From Paulinella micropora (lineage: Eukaryota > Cercozoa > Imbricatea > Euglyphida), in NCBI GenBank assembly GCA_009731375.1, contig BJOX01000215.1, forward strand, positions 527,430 through 591,429: DNA of 64,000 nt. Reading direction: 5' to 3'. Shown here one piece after another: positions 9,606 to 18,393 of the stretch. How positions within the stretch are numbered: position 1 is the stretch's first letter; every line of letters begins with the position of its first letter. The notes below the pieces were generated by a model that was given only the letters and a program-made list of their open reading frames with translations, searched no databases and was not told the DNA's origin. A program made the position numbers and the translations under genes.

Positions 9606-10040
9606 CAGATCAGGATCAGTCGTTTCGACTCGGGCTGCGTCGTTGTCGCCTGCCCTCCCTCCTAAGTCGGCATGGAATACAACACCACCCCGCCCCCGCG
9701 CTTCTTGGTTAGAACTGGGGGGCCTAGCGTCCACGCAACCGGGCTGTTGTTCTTCTTTTTCTGCGTTTCTGCCAGCGGCCCCTAGCTCTGAATAGTCCGC
9801 CCCGTCGTCCCCCCATTCTCCCAAGGGCAGGCCCAGGCTTGCGCCCCCCAAATCAGCCGTGCTGAAGGCAGCGCCAAAGTTTATCCATTCGGGAGGGTCT
9901 GTCGCGGAGCCCTTGCGCCGGGCCCGAGCTACTACGGGCCGGGCGGGGGTCGCATCACGGGGCCGCTCCGACTCCACCCGCGCTGCCCAGCTGGCCAACA
10001 AGCCGCGGAAATTGGGTGAGGGGCTCGGCCTGGCTTTCAT
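9606..10040 (-). pseudogene. 5' fragment of an unknown gene, 3' end lost to a repeat
   Basis: Starting at the ATG at 10040, the minus frame reads MKARPSPSPNFRGLLASWAA, then a Gly/Ala/Asp-rich stretch with PPEWINFGAAFSTADLGGAS and DDGADYSELGAAGRN. At about 9606 coding-like sequence gives way to the GGGGCGCC run of the neighbouring repeat, and the frame continues only as Pro/Phe-rich repeat translation. I therefore read it as the amino-terminal 145 residues of a gene whose tail was replaced. It has no signal peptide, membrane helix or motif that I recognise. Confidence 0.45.
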
Positions 10041-11140
10041 AGCAGAGTGACAGCTCTGCAAGTGCGAAGAACTTTTGGTTTTTCAAACGGTCCAACGTGC
10101 ACCAGCTAGATTGACAGCTTACAAAGGATGGACAAGGATTGGGCGGGAAGGAAGAGGAGTGCGGGAGGGGGAAGGGAAGGCAGGGGGGGCGGGGCCGAAG
10201 GGGTGTGGAGATCGGGGAAAAGATGTGCAAGGTACCGGAGGGGGCAAAGAGNNNNNNNNNNNNNNNNNNNNNNNNNNNNNNNNNNNNNNNNNNNNNNNNN
10301 NNNNNNNNNNNNNNNNNNNNNNNNNNNNNNNNNNNNNNNNNNNNNNNNNNNNNNNNNNNNNNNNNNNNNNNNNNNNNNNNNNNNNNNNNNNNNNNNNNNN
10401 NNNNNNNNNNNNNNNNNNNNNNNNNNNNNNNNNTTTCCCCCCCCCCCCCCCCCCGGGCCGGGGGAACGGTGCTCGAAAAAAATTTCTGATGAGGGAGCAC
10501 AATTTTGGCACACCCCCCTTCCCCCACCGGCCTTTGCTGCAGTCCGGCCCGCGCCAGCGGGGTGGCAGGGAGGGGAAGGGGATATGCCACGTGCTGCCCT
10601 CTCTCCCTTTTCAGCTAGCTGCCGGTCTCTGGAGGGGCTCACCTCTCTAAGATTTTAATCCAATCCGCCCTCTCTTAGTTTTCAGTGTGCAGTGTAAGAT
10701 TTCTTTGAGTTTTAATTAATAAAAATTTTGTTGCAGTTCTTAGCGCCCCCACTCCAAACCATGCTTTCTTAGTTTTGCGTTCCAACATTAAAATTTTTTC
10801 AGGGATATTTCTGCAAGATATTTTTTTTTTGTACACCGGCGAAGCGCGCCCCTGCCCCCCCCCCCCCCCCCCCTTTTCCCCCNNNNNNNNNNGTATTACG
10901 CATGCGCGTACACTTGTTAACAAATTTCACGCGAGAAAAACAAGAGAGTGGGGGAGGCGGCAGGGGGGGGGGGAGAGGGAGAGGGGAAGAGCGAGGGGGG
11001 GAGGGAGGGAAGAAAGAGAGAAAAAAAAAGGGGGGGGGGGCGAGGAATCTTCTTACCCCCTCCCCCTTCCATTTCTTTTCCAGGTACCTAAAAGGATCCC
11101 CTAGTCATTTTTCAAAGCCTCAAGAGAAAGACTTCAAAAA
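10041..11140. repeat. Composite repeats with two gaps, upstream of the HNH gene
   Basis: Contains a 182-N gap (10252-10433) flanked by purine- and C-rich runs, AAAAAAATTTCTGATGAGG with GCACAATTTTGGCACAC, an M1 half (GCCCGCGCCAGCGGGGTGG), R1 in reverse (10575-10660), the TTTTGTTGCAGTTCTTAGCG module, and a 10-N gap (10883-10892). The last 100 bases before the HNH gene are unique and contain AAAGACTTCAAAAA just before its ATG. Confidence 0.7.
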
Positions 11141-12769
11141 ATGTCTACTCAGCCTCCGAGCCAAACCATCACCACCGCCTCGGCAGATTTTTCGTCGTCA
11201 GAGGCTAAGATGATTGCCCAAGTCGACAACGATAACTCGAGGCACGTGTTTGACGAAAACGAATTGCTCATGCAATTAAGCCCCGAAGACTTTGCAAAAG
11301 TCAGGCGCTCCGACAACGGGTTTTTCTGCATTTCTGATGCGATTGGGAGCTTTACCGAATGTTCTGAAGAGTCTGCCAGAAAGAAGTGGTGCCAGGTGGC
11401 ACTAAAGCTTGGGAAAGTAAACAAAATGGTCTGTGAAGAAAGCGATCCCGGGTGCCACCCGGGGGTTGAGCTACCATTTCCCGTGAAATTTTTTTCCTTT
11501 CCGTACAAGGGCTCGCGGGCTGAGCGGAGTAAGGTGGCACCCGCGACAGAAGTAAGCGCAGGAGAAAAGCGAGGCGTGGCTTGTACGAACCTTCGCGGGT
11601 TGTTGACTATTCTGAGTCAATTTGAACATCCACGCTGCAAGAAGCTGCAAGCAGAAATGATCCAAGTAGCGTGGTGCGCGATGGCGGGTTTACCAATAGT
11701 ATTACCCAGCGCAGAATCCAAGCAAACGCCATCCTCCCAAGCAACAAAGAAGCCCGCGGTGAGACAAGGACAGCGTTCACTTCCGCAAGCTACAACTAAA
11801 CATAACGCAAGCTCCACCAAAGCCGTGACATCGCCCGAGCACGAGTTGGCCCAAGTGTCAGGGAGCAAGCAGCAATCTGAGCCCGCGCCAGGATTGAACG
11901 ATTTGGTATCTATCATAACTAACCCTAAACACCCACGCTCGAGAGAATGTTGTATTAATTTAATCGCTATATCATTACGCGCGACGACGGGCAACTCGGA
12001 GCTTGCATCAAAGCTCGCGAACGTCTTAGCGTCGTCGCTCGAAAAGGCGGGTGGAGCAAGTCCAGCCGAACAGCAGGAGCAAGGGTCTTCCGACACTGCA
12101 CAAGCCACAAGCTTGACCGAACCCGCGCCCCTGCCTGAACCCGAGCACGAGCAGGTCCAAAGACACAAGCAGCACCCCCAAGAGCCTTTGCAGGAGCCTG
12201 TGGCAAAACGGCCCAGATTGTCAGGCCAGCAGGAGATCGACTGGGACGGCAGCGACATTACGCCTTCCAACGGCAAGAAGCACAACGAGATAATGGCAGA
12301 GATGCGCAAGCTTCATCCAGCGCACGAAATCGAGCCCCAGCCCGTGTACCTCGGGTTTATCAAGCCTCTGACCAACACCAAACACTTCATGACGAGGGCA
12401 CAAGTGCGTGCCTGGGTGTTTGCGCACCGGAGCAGCCTCTACTTTTGTGATTATTTCGACAAGAACGGCGTGCGCAAGGTTCCGTTCCACATCGACCATA
12501 TCATCCCCGACTCGCTAGGCGGAGCCGACCACCCACGAAATTATGCACTCATGCCAGAGATCTTCAACCAGCGATTTGCTTCGTGGTGGATGCCCGCTAA
12601 GGCCCAGTACATTGGTACTAGTTCGCTTGTATACTTCTTTTTCTTTATCTTTGCACAAATGTGCATGTTTGTAGGCCACACAGCAGCACGATCGGCTATC
12701 ATTTTTGCCAAGTACACCAAAAAGAAATATACAAGAGAAATAACATTGCACGATCTTGAAGAAATGTAG
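11141..12769 (+). CDS. HNH-endonuclease-like protein with unique amino-terminal region
   Basis: A 542-residue single-frame ORF with ATG in an A-rich context. The HNH-like core lies at about residues 448-475: FHIDHIIPDSLGG, then DHPRNYALM and FNQRF, the order expected for the His, Asn and third metal-site residues of an HNH nuclease; the third position appears to be Asn rather than His. Residues 40-110 (FCISDAIGSFTECSEESARK) may form a small DNA- or protein-binding domain, loosely like viral BRO/KilA-type modules. The middle (about 195-385) is a Gln/Pro/Ser-rich linker. The last 50 residues contain a strongly hydrophobic stretch (LVYFFFFIFAQMCMFVGH) and a basic tail, odd for a nuclease. The likely activity is metal-dependent DNA cleavage, as a homing or mobile-element nuclease or a host protein. 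Confidence 0.65.
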   Translation: MSTQPPSQTITTASADFSSSEAKMIAQVDNDNSRHVFDENELLMQLSPEDFAKVRRSDNGFFCISDAIGSFTECSEESARKKWCQVALKLGKVNKMVCEESDPGCHPGVELPFPVKFFSFPYKGSRAERSKVAPATEVSAGEKRGVACTNLRGLLTILSQFEHPRCKKLQAEMIQVAWCAMAGLPIVLPSAESKQTPSSQATKKPAVRQGQRSLPQATTKHNASSTKAVTSPEHELAQVSGSKQQSEPAPGLNDLVSIITNPKHPRSRECCINLIAISLRATTGNSELASKLANVLASSLEKAGGASPAEQQEQGSSDTAQATSLTEPAPLPEPEHEQVQRHKQHPQEPLQEPVAKRPRLSGQQEIDWDGSDITPSNGKKHNEIMAEMRKLHPAHEIEPQPVYLGFIKPLTNTKHFMTRAQVRAWVFAHRSSLYFCDYFDKNGVRKVPFHIDHIIPDSLGGADHPRNYALMPEIFNQRFASWWMPAKAQYIGTSSLVYFFFFIFAQMCMFVGHTAARSAIIFAKYTKKKYTREITLHDLEEM

Positions 12770-13035
12770 AGGTTCTTTCGGCAGAGCATTTAGCTTTACT
12801 CAAGCCTCCGATTTTTCTTTTTTAGTTGGTGCGAAAAAGAGGTGGGGGCGGGGGAAAGAGGAACGAAGACGCAAAAGAAAGTATTAAAAAAAATTATTAA
12901 AGTTTGGCGAATTCTTAAACTTACGCGGCTCATGAACGAGCAGGCAAGGTCGTTAACCCCCTGAGCGCAAAACTTGCCTTTAGCACATTTGTTCTTGTAC
13001 CTCGTTCGCAGGAATGCCTGGGGACACGGTGAAGA
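12770..13035. other. Intergenic, no gene seen
   Basis: Unique A/T-rich sequence after the HNH gene stop, with TATTAAAAAAAATTATTAAAG near 12881-12901 that may serve as a bidirectional 3'-end signal. Short ORFs here are not convincing. Confidence 0.4.
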
Positions 13036-13342
13036 TCATGAAACTGAGCTGGAGCTAGAGGCCACCTTGGGCAAGGAAGTCTGGGGTGAAGATTTACACT
13101 TGTACACTCTAGATGAACCGCATAGTTTGGTACAGATCGACACCCCGGAGTTGAATTGCGTATAAAAAGCCTTAGGCTCATCCGGGATAACAACTCTGAC
13201 GCAATCCAATTCTTTGAGGAGCGCGGAATTCCTAGCAAGTATTTGCTTCGCTAAGACTCTTAACACGCAACTTAGGTTTGCTGTAATCGCTTGCCTGCGC
13301 AGACTGGGCCCGAAAAGCGAAACGGAGGGGTTAGCGTGTTAC
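13036..13342 (-). pseudogene. Carboxy-terminal fragment of an unknown gene
   Basis: A minus frame is open for about 102 codons between TAA near 13343 and TGA at 13036, with no ATG. It reads KQILARNSALLKELDCVRVV, IPDEPKAFYTQFNSGVSICT and CGSSRVYKCKSSP, ending in a serine run. Composition looks coding-like and unlike the repeats, so I read it as the 3' part of a gene whose upstream part is absent. No family recognised. Confidence 0.35.
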
Positions 13343-13756
13343 CGCTTCTTTTTCATTTGCTAGCTCACTTGCGCAAGTAGGCTAGACTTCTAATGCCAAG
13401 TGTAAAGCTTTGTGGTAGCTCTTAATTAAAAGAAATTGTACCCAAGAGAGATGTTACTAATTCTAGGCCTGAAAAAAAATCCTCGANNNNNNNNNNGGGG
13501 GGGGGGGGGGGGGGGTGCGCCCTCCATCTCCCCATCCCCCCCTCCCTTCCTCTTCGATCTCTTTGTCCTCGTTGTTACAACTTTCAACCACTTTGCACAC
13601 TACCCCCCGTTTGTTGTTGTAAAAACGCCCGCAGCCCCTCCCCACCCCCTTTCGTCTCGTGTAAGTGGAGCTGGAGGGGAAGGAGGGATGGGGTTGTTTT
13701 TATCCAATCCGGGGGGAGCAATTTCTCGCTACTCAATCCAATGCGCAGCTCTGGTA
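13343..13756. repeat. Low-complexity intergenic sequence with 10-N gap
   Basis: Contains CTTAATTAAAAG near 13421, a G run with the gap 13487-13496, and C/T-rich sequence. No gene seen. It ends at the R1 copy that closes the mini-Fanzor element. Confidence 0.5.
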
Positions 13757-14215
13757 TCAGATTGGATTGAAATCTTAGAGAGGCGAACCCCTCCAGAGAC
13801 CGGCCGGCAGCTGGAAGGGAGAAAGGGCAGCACGCGGCACGGGGGGCATGCCCCCCGCGCCCCCCCTTTTCTCCATTCCAGCCCGCGCCAGCGGGGTGGC
13901 ACTGGCAGCTGTACGTCTTCGCGGCTTTGATGTCCCTCCACAGCGCCCCACATTGCGTACACGCCTGTGCCACCCCGCTGGCGCGGGCTGAAGGGGGGGT
14001 TCGGGGGGCCTCGCCCCCCGCGGGCTGAAGGGGGGGCTCGGGGGGCCTTGCCCCCCGCGCGGCCTCATTGGAAAAATCACTGGTCGAATGGCTTAGACGG
14101 AGTTTGTCGTCGAGGCAGGACCCATAAAGCCAAGGGCGGGGCCATGCTTGCTTGTACCTGGTGACAAGGTTAAATTTATGAATTTAGAGTGGGGGCAAAA
14201 ATAGGCTAACTTTTT
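13757..14215 (-). mobile_element. Internally deleted mini-Fanzor element
   Basis: On the minus strand this locus has, in order, the conserved Fanzor leader (14085-14215), the Fanzor ATG with its first codons (MIFPMRPR), two M2 and one M1 hairpin (about 13975-14062), and then directly the Fanzor zinc-ribbon segment (ACTQCGALW is replaced here by codons in a shifted frame, bases about 13905-13972), a further M1, an M2 arm, and R1 (13757-13840). About 1.6 kb of the gene between the start and the zinc ribbon is missing, and the junction is the hairpin module. Both outer ends are kept, so it resembles a non-autonomous derivative. It cannot encode an active nuclease. Confidence 0.7.
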
Positions 14216-14700
14216 TTTGGAACCAACCAAAGGGGGGGGGGGGCGCCCCCCCCCCCTTTCTTCTTTTGGGGGGGGGGGGGGGGGGNNNNNNNNNNGGAAA
14301 ACCGGAGGGGGGGGGGCGCCCCCTCCACACACACCCTTCTTCCTCCCCTCGGAGCCCCCTGATCCCGGGGGGCTCAAGGAGGGGGGAGGGAGGGGAGGGG
14401 AAGGGAAGGGGAAGTGTGCCCCCCCCCCCTCCTCTTTCTCTTTTATTTCCTTTGGGAGCGGGAGGGAGAGGGGGAGAGGTAGCTGTGCCCCCCCCTCCCA
14501 CCCCCCTTCCCTTCACTTTCTCTCACTTGCCTCCTCCCAGGTTGGCCTAGCCAGTTATTTTGCTGAAGAGTTTGTTTTGATATGGTCGAAAAAGGTAGTA
14601 CCAGAGGACACTTTGGCAAAGCACTCCGTTTCAGCCATATCACTAGCAAAAAATAGTTGTTTTCAAACATTCAATGAATCACAGGCGTGGATGTGTCAAG
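14216..14700. repeat. G/C run with gap, then R3 copy 3
   Basis: Homopolymer block with gap 14286-14295 and low-complexity purine sequence, then R3 (14536-14698), which here breaks off at GCGTGGATGTG and is replaced by the R2-type TCAAGTGTAAGATTTCTTT. No gene seen. Confidence 0.75.
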
Positions 14701-15305
14701 TGTAAGATTTCTTTCAGCCAAGCGAGAGAGAGGAGAAGGGAGGAGAGATGGCGGGGAATGGGAGAAAGGGAAGCAGGGTGATTTCTATTTCTGGTACAAT
14801 CCAATCGGAAGCTCCAACGTAAGCAACATAACGTCCCAAGTCAACGGCGCCGCGTCCTGGGACTGGGCCTCAGACTTGGATTATTGCAAAGCAGGCAGGA
14901 AAGGCACCATGCACACAATTCGAGGCCACCAGGGACATGCATCCGCCAACCTTACTATTAGTTGGCAGACCCACTGCAGCGAGGCCTGCACTATCGTGTA
15001 CTCGGTGGGGGTTTAGCTGCCTCCCCAACGGCTCTTACATTGCTGGTGTCACTTTGATGGCGCTGGCCGGTGTGAGTCTCTTGTGTCTTATAGTCGTCTG
15101 TAACGCGAGTGACAGGGAAATGACCCGTCGGGACATAAACGTCAAATATTATTCTTCACAAGATACACCATGTTGTGGAGTAGCGTTAGCCAGCGAGGGC
15201 TACCGTCTAATGGTTGTATTTCTGTTGGTAAGTTGCATCGGTACTGGTGTTTCAGGCATACTCCTGTACCGTGTCTCCTCAAAAGAATTCTATTTTGCCT
15301 TTTGA
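14701..15305 (+). CDS. Ectodomain protein with two membrane helices, 5' truncated, frame break at a G5 run
   Basis: Coding-like sequence begins near 14780, just after repeat sequence, with no start codon or signal peptide, so the 5' end is missing. The first frame reads FYFWYNPIGSSNVSNITSQV and LTISWQTHCSEACTIVYSVG and stops at 15016. The second begins FSCLPNGSYIAGV. They join with a one-base shift at the five G near 15007-15011. The joined protein has an Asn-glycosylation-rich ectodomain with Cys, a first helix (VTLMALAGVSLLCLIVV), a polar loop containing CCGVAL, a second helix (LMVVFLLVSCIGTGVSGILL) and a short tail. Length and helix spacing match the gene at 7699-8549, so I place both in one family of surface or endomembrane proteins. 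No function known. Confidence 0.55.
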
Positions 15306-16308
15306 CTCAACTCCGTTAACAAGAATTTTTAATTTTTTTTAACAAACTTTTTTTTTGTTCTTTTTTTGCGTTTCTGCCCACCCCGCTTGCGCGGGCTGGA
15401 ATGGAGAAAAGGGAGGGAGGGAGAGGTTCCCCCCTTTCCCCGCCCGTTTTCCCCTCCCCCCCGGTTTTCGCCTCCCCCCCTTCCCCATCCCCCCCCCCCG
15501 CCCCGGGGAAAATTTTCTCGAAAAAACTTTTTGGATGGGGGGAGCAATGGGGAAGTGCCCCGGGGGGGAAGGGAGGGGGATGTGCCACTTGCTGCCCTTT
15601 CTCCCTTCTCTAGCTGGCTGCCCGTCTCTGGAGGGTTCACCTCTAAGATTTCTTGGAGCTAAGCGAAATTAATCAAAATTTTGTTGCAGTTCTTGGCGCC
15701 CCCACTCCAACCATGCTTCTTTCCTCTCCTTTTCTTAGTTTCGCCGTGCCAACATTAAATTTTGTCAGGGATAGTTTTTAATTTTTACATTCTTAGCGCG
15801 CCCCTGTCCCTCCCGTCCCGGCCTTCCCCCCCCCCCCCCCCCCCCNNNNNNNNNNCACTCAGCGCTTGCACGATCTTGGCGTCCAGCGGAAACGACAGAA
15901 GATTCATCACCTCAGGCGCCTGTTCTGTTCTGCGCTTCTTCTCATGCCGTTCGCGCCAACCGTACAGAACGGCCTCTGAGTTGTATGGCCTATTACAGAA
16001 CGCCCCCCTTGCTCTCCGGGCCGGGGGAAAGGTGCTCAAAAATTTTTTTTGATGGAGAGAGAGCACAAATCTGGCGTGTATTTCTTTTTGTCCTGGAAAT
16101 ACACAGTCATGCTCATTTGTCGACAAATTCCACGCAAGAAAGAAAAGAGAGAGAGAGAGGAGGGGGGGAAAGGGGGAAGACCAGGGGAAGAAGAAAACCG
16201 GGGGGAGGGGAAAAACGGGGAGAGGGGAAAAACGGGGAGAGGGGAAAAAACGGGGAGAGGGAAAAAACGGGGAGAGGGAAAAAACGGGGAGAGGAGAGGG
16301 GGGGGGAG

Positions 16309-16341
<33 letters not shown>

Positions 16342-16847
16342 NNNNNNNNNNTTTCCCTCCCCCCCTCCCCCCGTTTTCCCCTCCCCCCGTTTTCTTCTCT
16401 CCCCTGTTTTCGCGCCTCCCCCCCGCCCGGGGGGGCGGGTGCTCGAAAAAAGTTTTTTCATGTTGGGAGCACAATTCTGGCACACGTTCCTTTTCCCCGG
16501 CAAATACGCGCACATACACATTTGGCGACAGATTCCACGTAAGAAAAAGAGAGAGACAGAGAGGGGGGAGAATGGGGACGGGGGGAACGGGGGATGGGGG
16601 AAAACGGAGGGGGAGCCCGCGCCAACGGTGTAGCAGAGAAGGGGAAGGAGAGGTGCCGCGTGCTGCCCTTTCTCCCTTCTCCAGCTGCCTGCCGGTCTCG
16701 TGAGGGGTTCACCTCTCTAAGACTTCAGTTTTAATTAATAAAATTTTGTTGCAGTTCTTGGCGCCCCGTTTGTTTTTGTTGCGAAAACGCCCCGCACCCG
16801 AGGGTTTCAACCGGACATACACGCAGAATTTGGCGACAAACTTCCAG
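15306..16847. repeat. Composite repeats (R1, R2, AG runs, GGGGAAAA units) with two 10-N gaps
   Basis: Includes an M1 hairpin (15376-15400), CTCGAAAAAACTTTTTGGAT, R1 (15575-15660), the TTTTGTTGCAGTTCTTGGCG module, gap 15846-15855, GTCGACAAATTCCACGCAAG with an AG run, tandem GGGGAAAAACGGGGAGA units, gap 16342-16351, GCACAATTCTGGCACACG, and R1 again (16645-16725). Bases 15860-16000 are unique and may be debris of another gene. No intact gene. Confidence 0.7.
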
Positions 16848-17849
16848 CTAGAAATCCACGGGCCCCAGGTACTGCCCGATAAGCCCCGCGACGCACGCGG
16901 GCCAGCGCAGACACTTTATGCACCAGGGCGCGAGCTCGTGCGTATACCAGCGGCTGCGGCCGCTGTCGAGCCCGCTCCAGTCCGCCTCGCAGCACCCGGG
17001 GCCAGCACAGGCGCGCAGCCCGCACAGGCTGCCGCCCTTGCGCACGAGCGAGACAATAACGTACGAGGCGGGCGACACATCCAACGCGGCCAGCGCTGCC
17101 GTGTCGCGCCCGTCGGCGGGTGTGGCCGCAATAAACTCTTCATCGTCGTTGCGTATCCAATTAAGAGCGTGCTCGGCTCCTGAACAACAATACAACCGCA
17201 GCCACAGCCGTACACGGCCGCGGTCCACCACTGCGCGGTCTAGGAACAACGGAATCTTTTGCACGGGCTGCGCACCGCGCGGAGTCAGGCGCAGCCATAG
17301 CCTGTCACCAGCCATTGCCTGTGACAGACGCAGAGCGTCGCTCACGCGCCGCGCATGCGCGGCCAGCAATTTGCGGTGTACGACCTGCGTGGTCTTTTCG
17401 AACATGTTTCGCAGGAGGTCCTTGTCGCCGGGCGTCGCGCGAGACCAGCATCGGCGCACAAACAGCCATTGCCCGGCGCTGGTCTTGTGGGTGGCGTACT
17501 CGGCGGCCTCGGCGTTTAGCGCAAATAGCAGGCCCGCTAGCAACATCCCCTGCACCCACTTGATTGTGTGGCCCTTTGTGCACACGCTCCGGATTCCGTG
17601 TGGGTTCTTGTGGAAGACGCACCACAGCATCGCCAACTCAACGCCGGGGCAGCGCTGCCAGCCTTCGACCAGCAAATCGTCTACTGTCTGAGTTAGCGGC
17701 TGTGGAGTACAGACGAGCCTTTGCAGCAGCGCCTTGCGTGCACCGTCGTCTAGCGCGAAACGGGGTGCGGCGGGCACACTTTTTTGTGTGGTTGTAGGCA
17801 CAGCCCAATTGACGCGCCAGGGCTCGGGCAAACTGGCCAAGTCCTGCAT
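16848..17849 (-). CDS. Orphan 333-residue family X protein, copy 1
   Basis: A full-length minus ORF, ATG at 17849, nearly identical to 27822-28823. It starts MQDLASLPEPWRVNWAVPTT and is mostly alpha-helical by composition, with GKDL/RATPGDKDLLRNMFEK in the middle. The carboxy terminus has a Cys cluster (SLCGLRACAGPGCCEADW, then PWCIKCLRWPACVAG) that may bind zinc. There is no signal peptide. Two conserved copies plus a truncated one at 19803-20103 support it as a real gene family that is being duplicated. Its 5' flank differs from copy 3: here it is fused to the leader of the F-box/LRR gene (see 17872-17921). No family recognised. Confidence 0.75.
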   Translation of the reverse strand: MQDLASLPEPWRVNWAVPTTTQKSVPAAPRFALDDGARKALLQRLVCTPQPLTQTVDDLLVEGWQRCPGVELAMLWCVFHKNPHGIRSVCTKGHTIKWVQGMLLAGLLFALNAEAAEYATHKTSAGQWLFVRRCWSRATPGDKDLLRNMFEKTTQVVHRKLLAAHARRVSDALRLSQAMAGDRLWLRLTPRGAQPVQKIPLFLDRAVVDRGRVRLWLRLYCCSGAEHALNWIRNDDEEFIAATPADGRDTAALAALDVSPASYVIVSLVRKGGSLCGLRACAGPGCCEADWSGLDSGRSRWYTHELAPWCIKCLRWPACVAGLIGQYLGPVDF

Positions 17850-17871
17850 TCGCTAGCTCTTTCGGTTGGTT

Positions 17872-17921
17872 TTGGGGGCGAGGTGTGCGCCGAGCGTAAG
17901 TGTGACATTTCTTTTATTAAA
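17872..17921 (-). promoter_or_regulatory. Leader shared with the F-box/LRR gene
   Basis: About 50 bp almost identical to 27540-27591, which covers the 5' flank and first codons of the F-box/LRR gene. It includes CTTTAATAAAAGAAATG and the start of that gene (MSHLRSAHTSP). In this copy the short reading frame leads out of frame relative to the family X ATG 22 bases downstream, so it would act as an upstream ORF or simply as a captured promoter segment. Confidence 0.5.
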
Positions 17922-18393
17922 GATTGACAAGAGGCAGGGGGCGGGGGAAACAACGAGAGGGGGGAGGGGCGAAACAAAGAGAGGGGAGGGGGGGGGCACC
18001 TCACTCCAGGGATATTGTTTTAATTTTTACATTCGAAGCGCGCCCCTGCCCTCTCTCCTTCCCCGGATACGGTCGAAAAGGGCAGCAGTTCCGGGGCTTT
18101 TTGGCAGTGCTGCCTTTTTCGTCCATATCAAACCCACCCAGACACACACAGAATTTGGCGACAAATTTCATGCAAGAAAGAGAGTGAGCTAGCACAGCTG
18201 CAAACGTGGAGCCGCGCCGCCTGCTTGTTTGACTTGCCAGCCTGGCCCGCCTGTGGCTAAAGACAATTTTTTTTTCTTTCTTTCTTGCAACAATGAAGAA
18301 ATGGAGGAGAAAAATGGAAGGGCTTTGTTGTGCAGGGAGAGAAAGGGGCCAAGAGTCAAAAGAGTGACACCAGGGTTGTTTTTTTTGAAAGTA
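17922..18393. repeat. R2 module with stem-loop, then R3-like tail
   Basis: AGGGATATTG module, then an imperfect stem: GGTCGAAAAGGGCAGCA pairs with TGCTGCCTTTTTCGTCC across a loop with GGGCTTTTTGG (18071-18124). Then GGCGACAAATTTCATGCAAG, and GTGGCTAAAGACAATTTTTT like the end of R3. No gene seen. Confidence 0.65.

Noticed and set aside
12515-12789. Minus-strand ORFs opposite the HNH gene
   Set aside because: Shadow frames of the HNH gene and its 3' region with no independent support.
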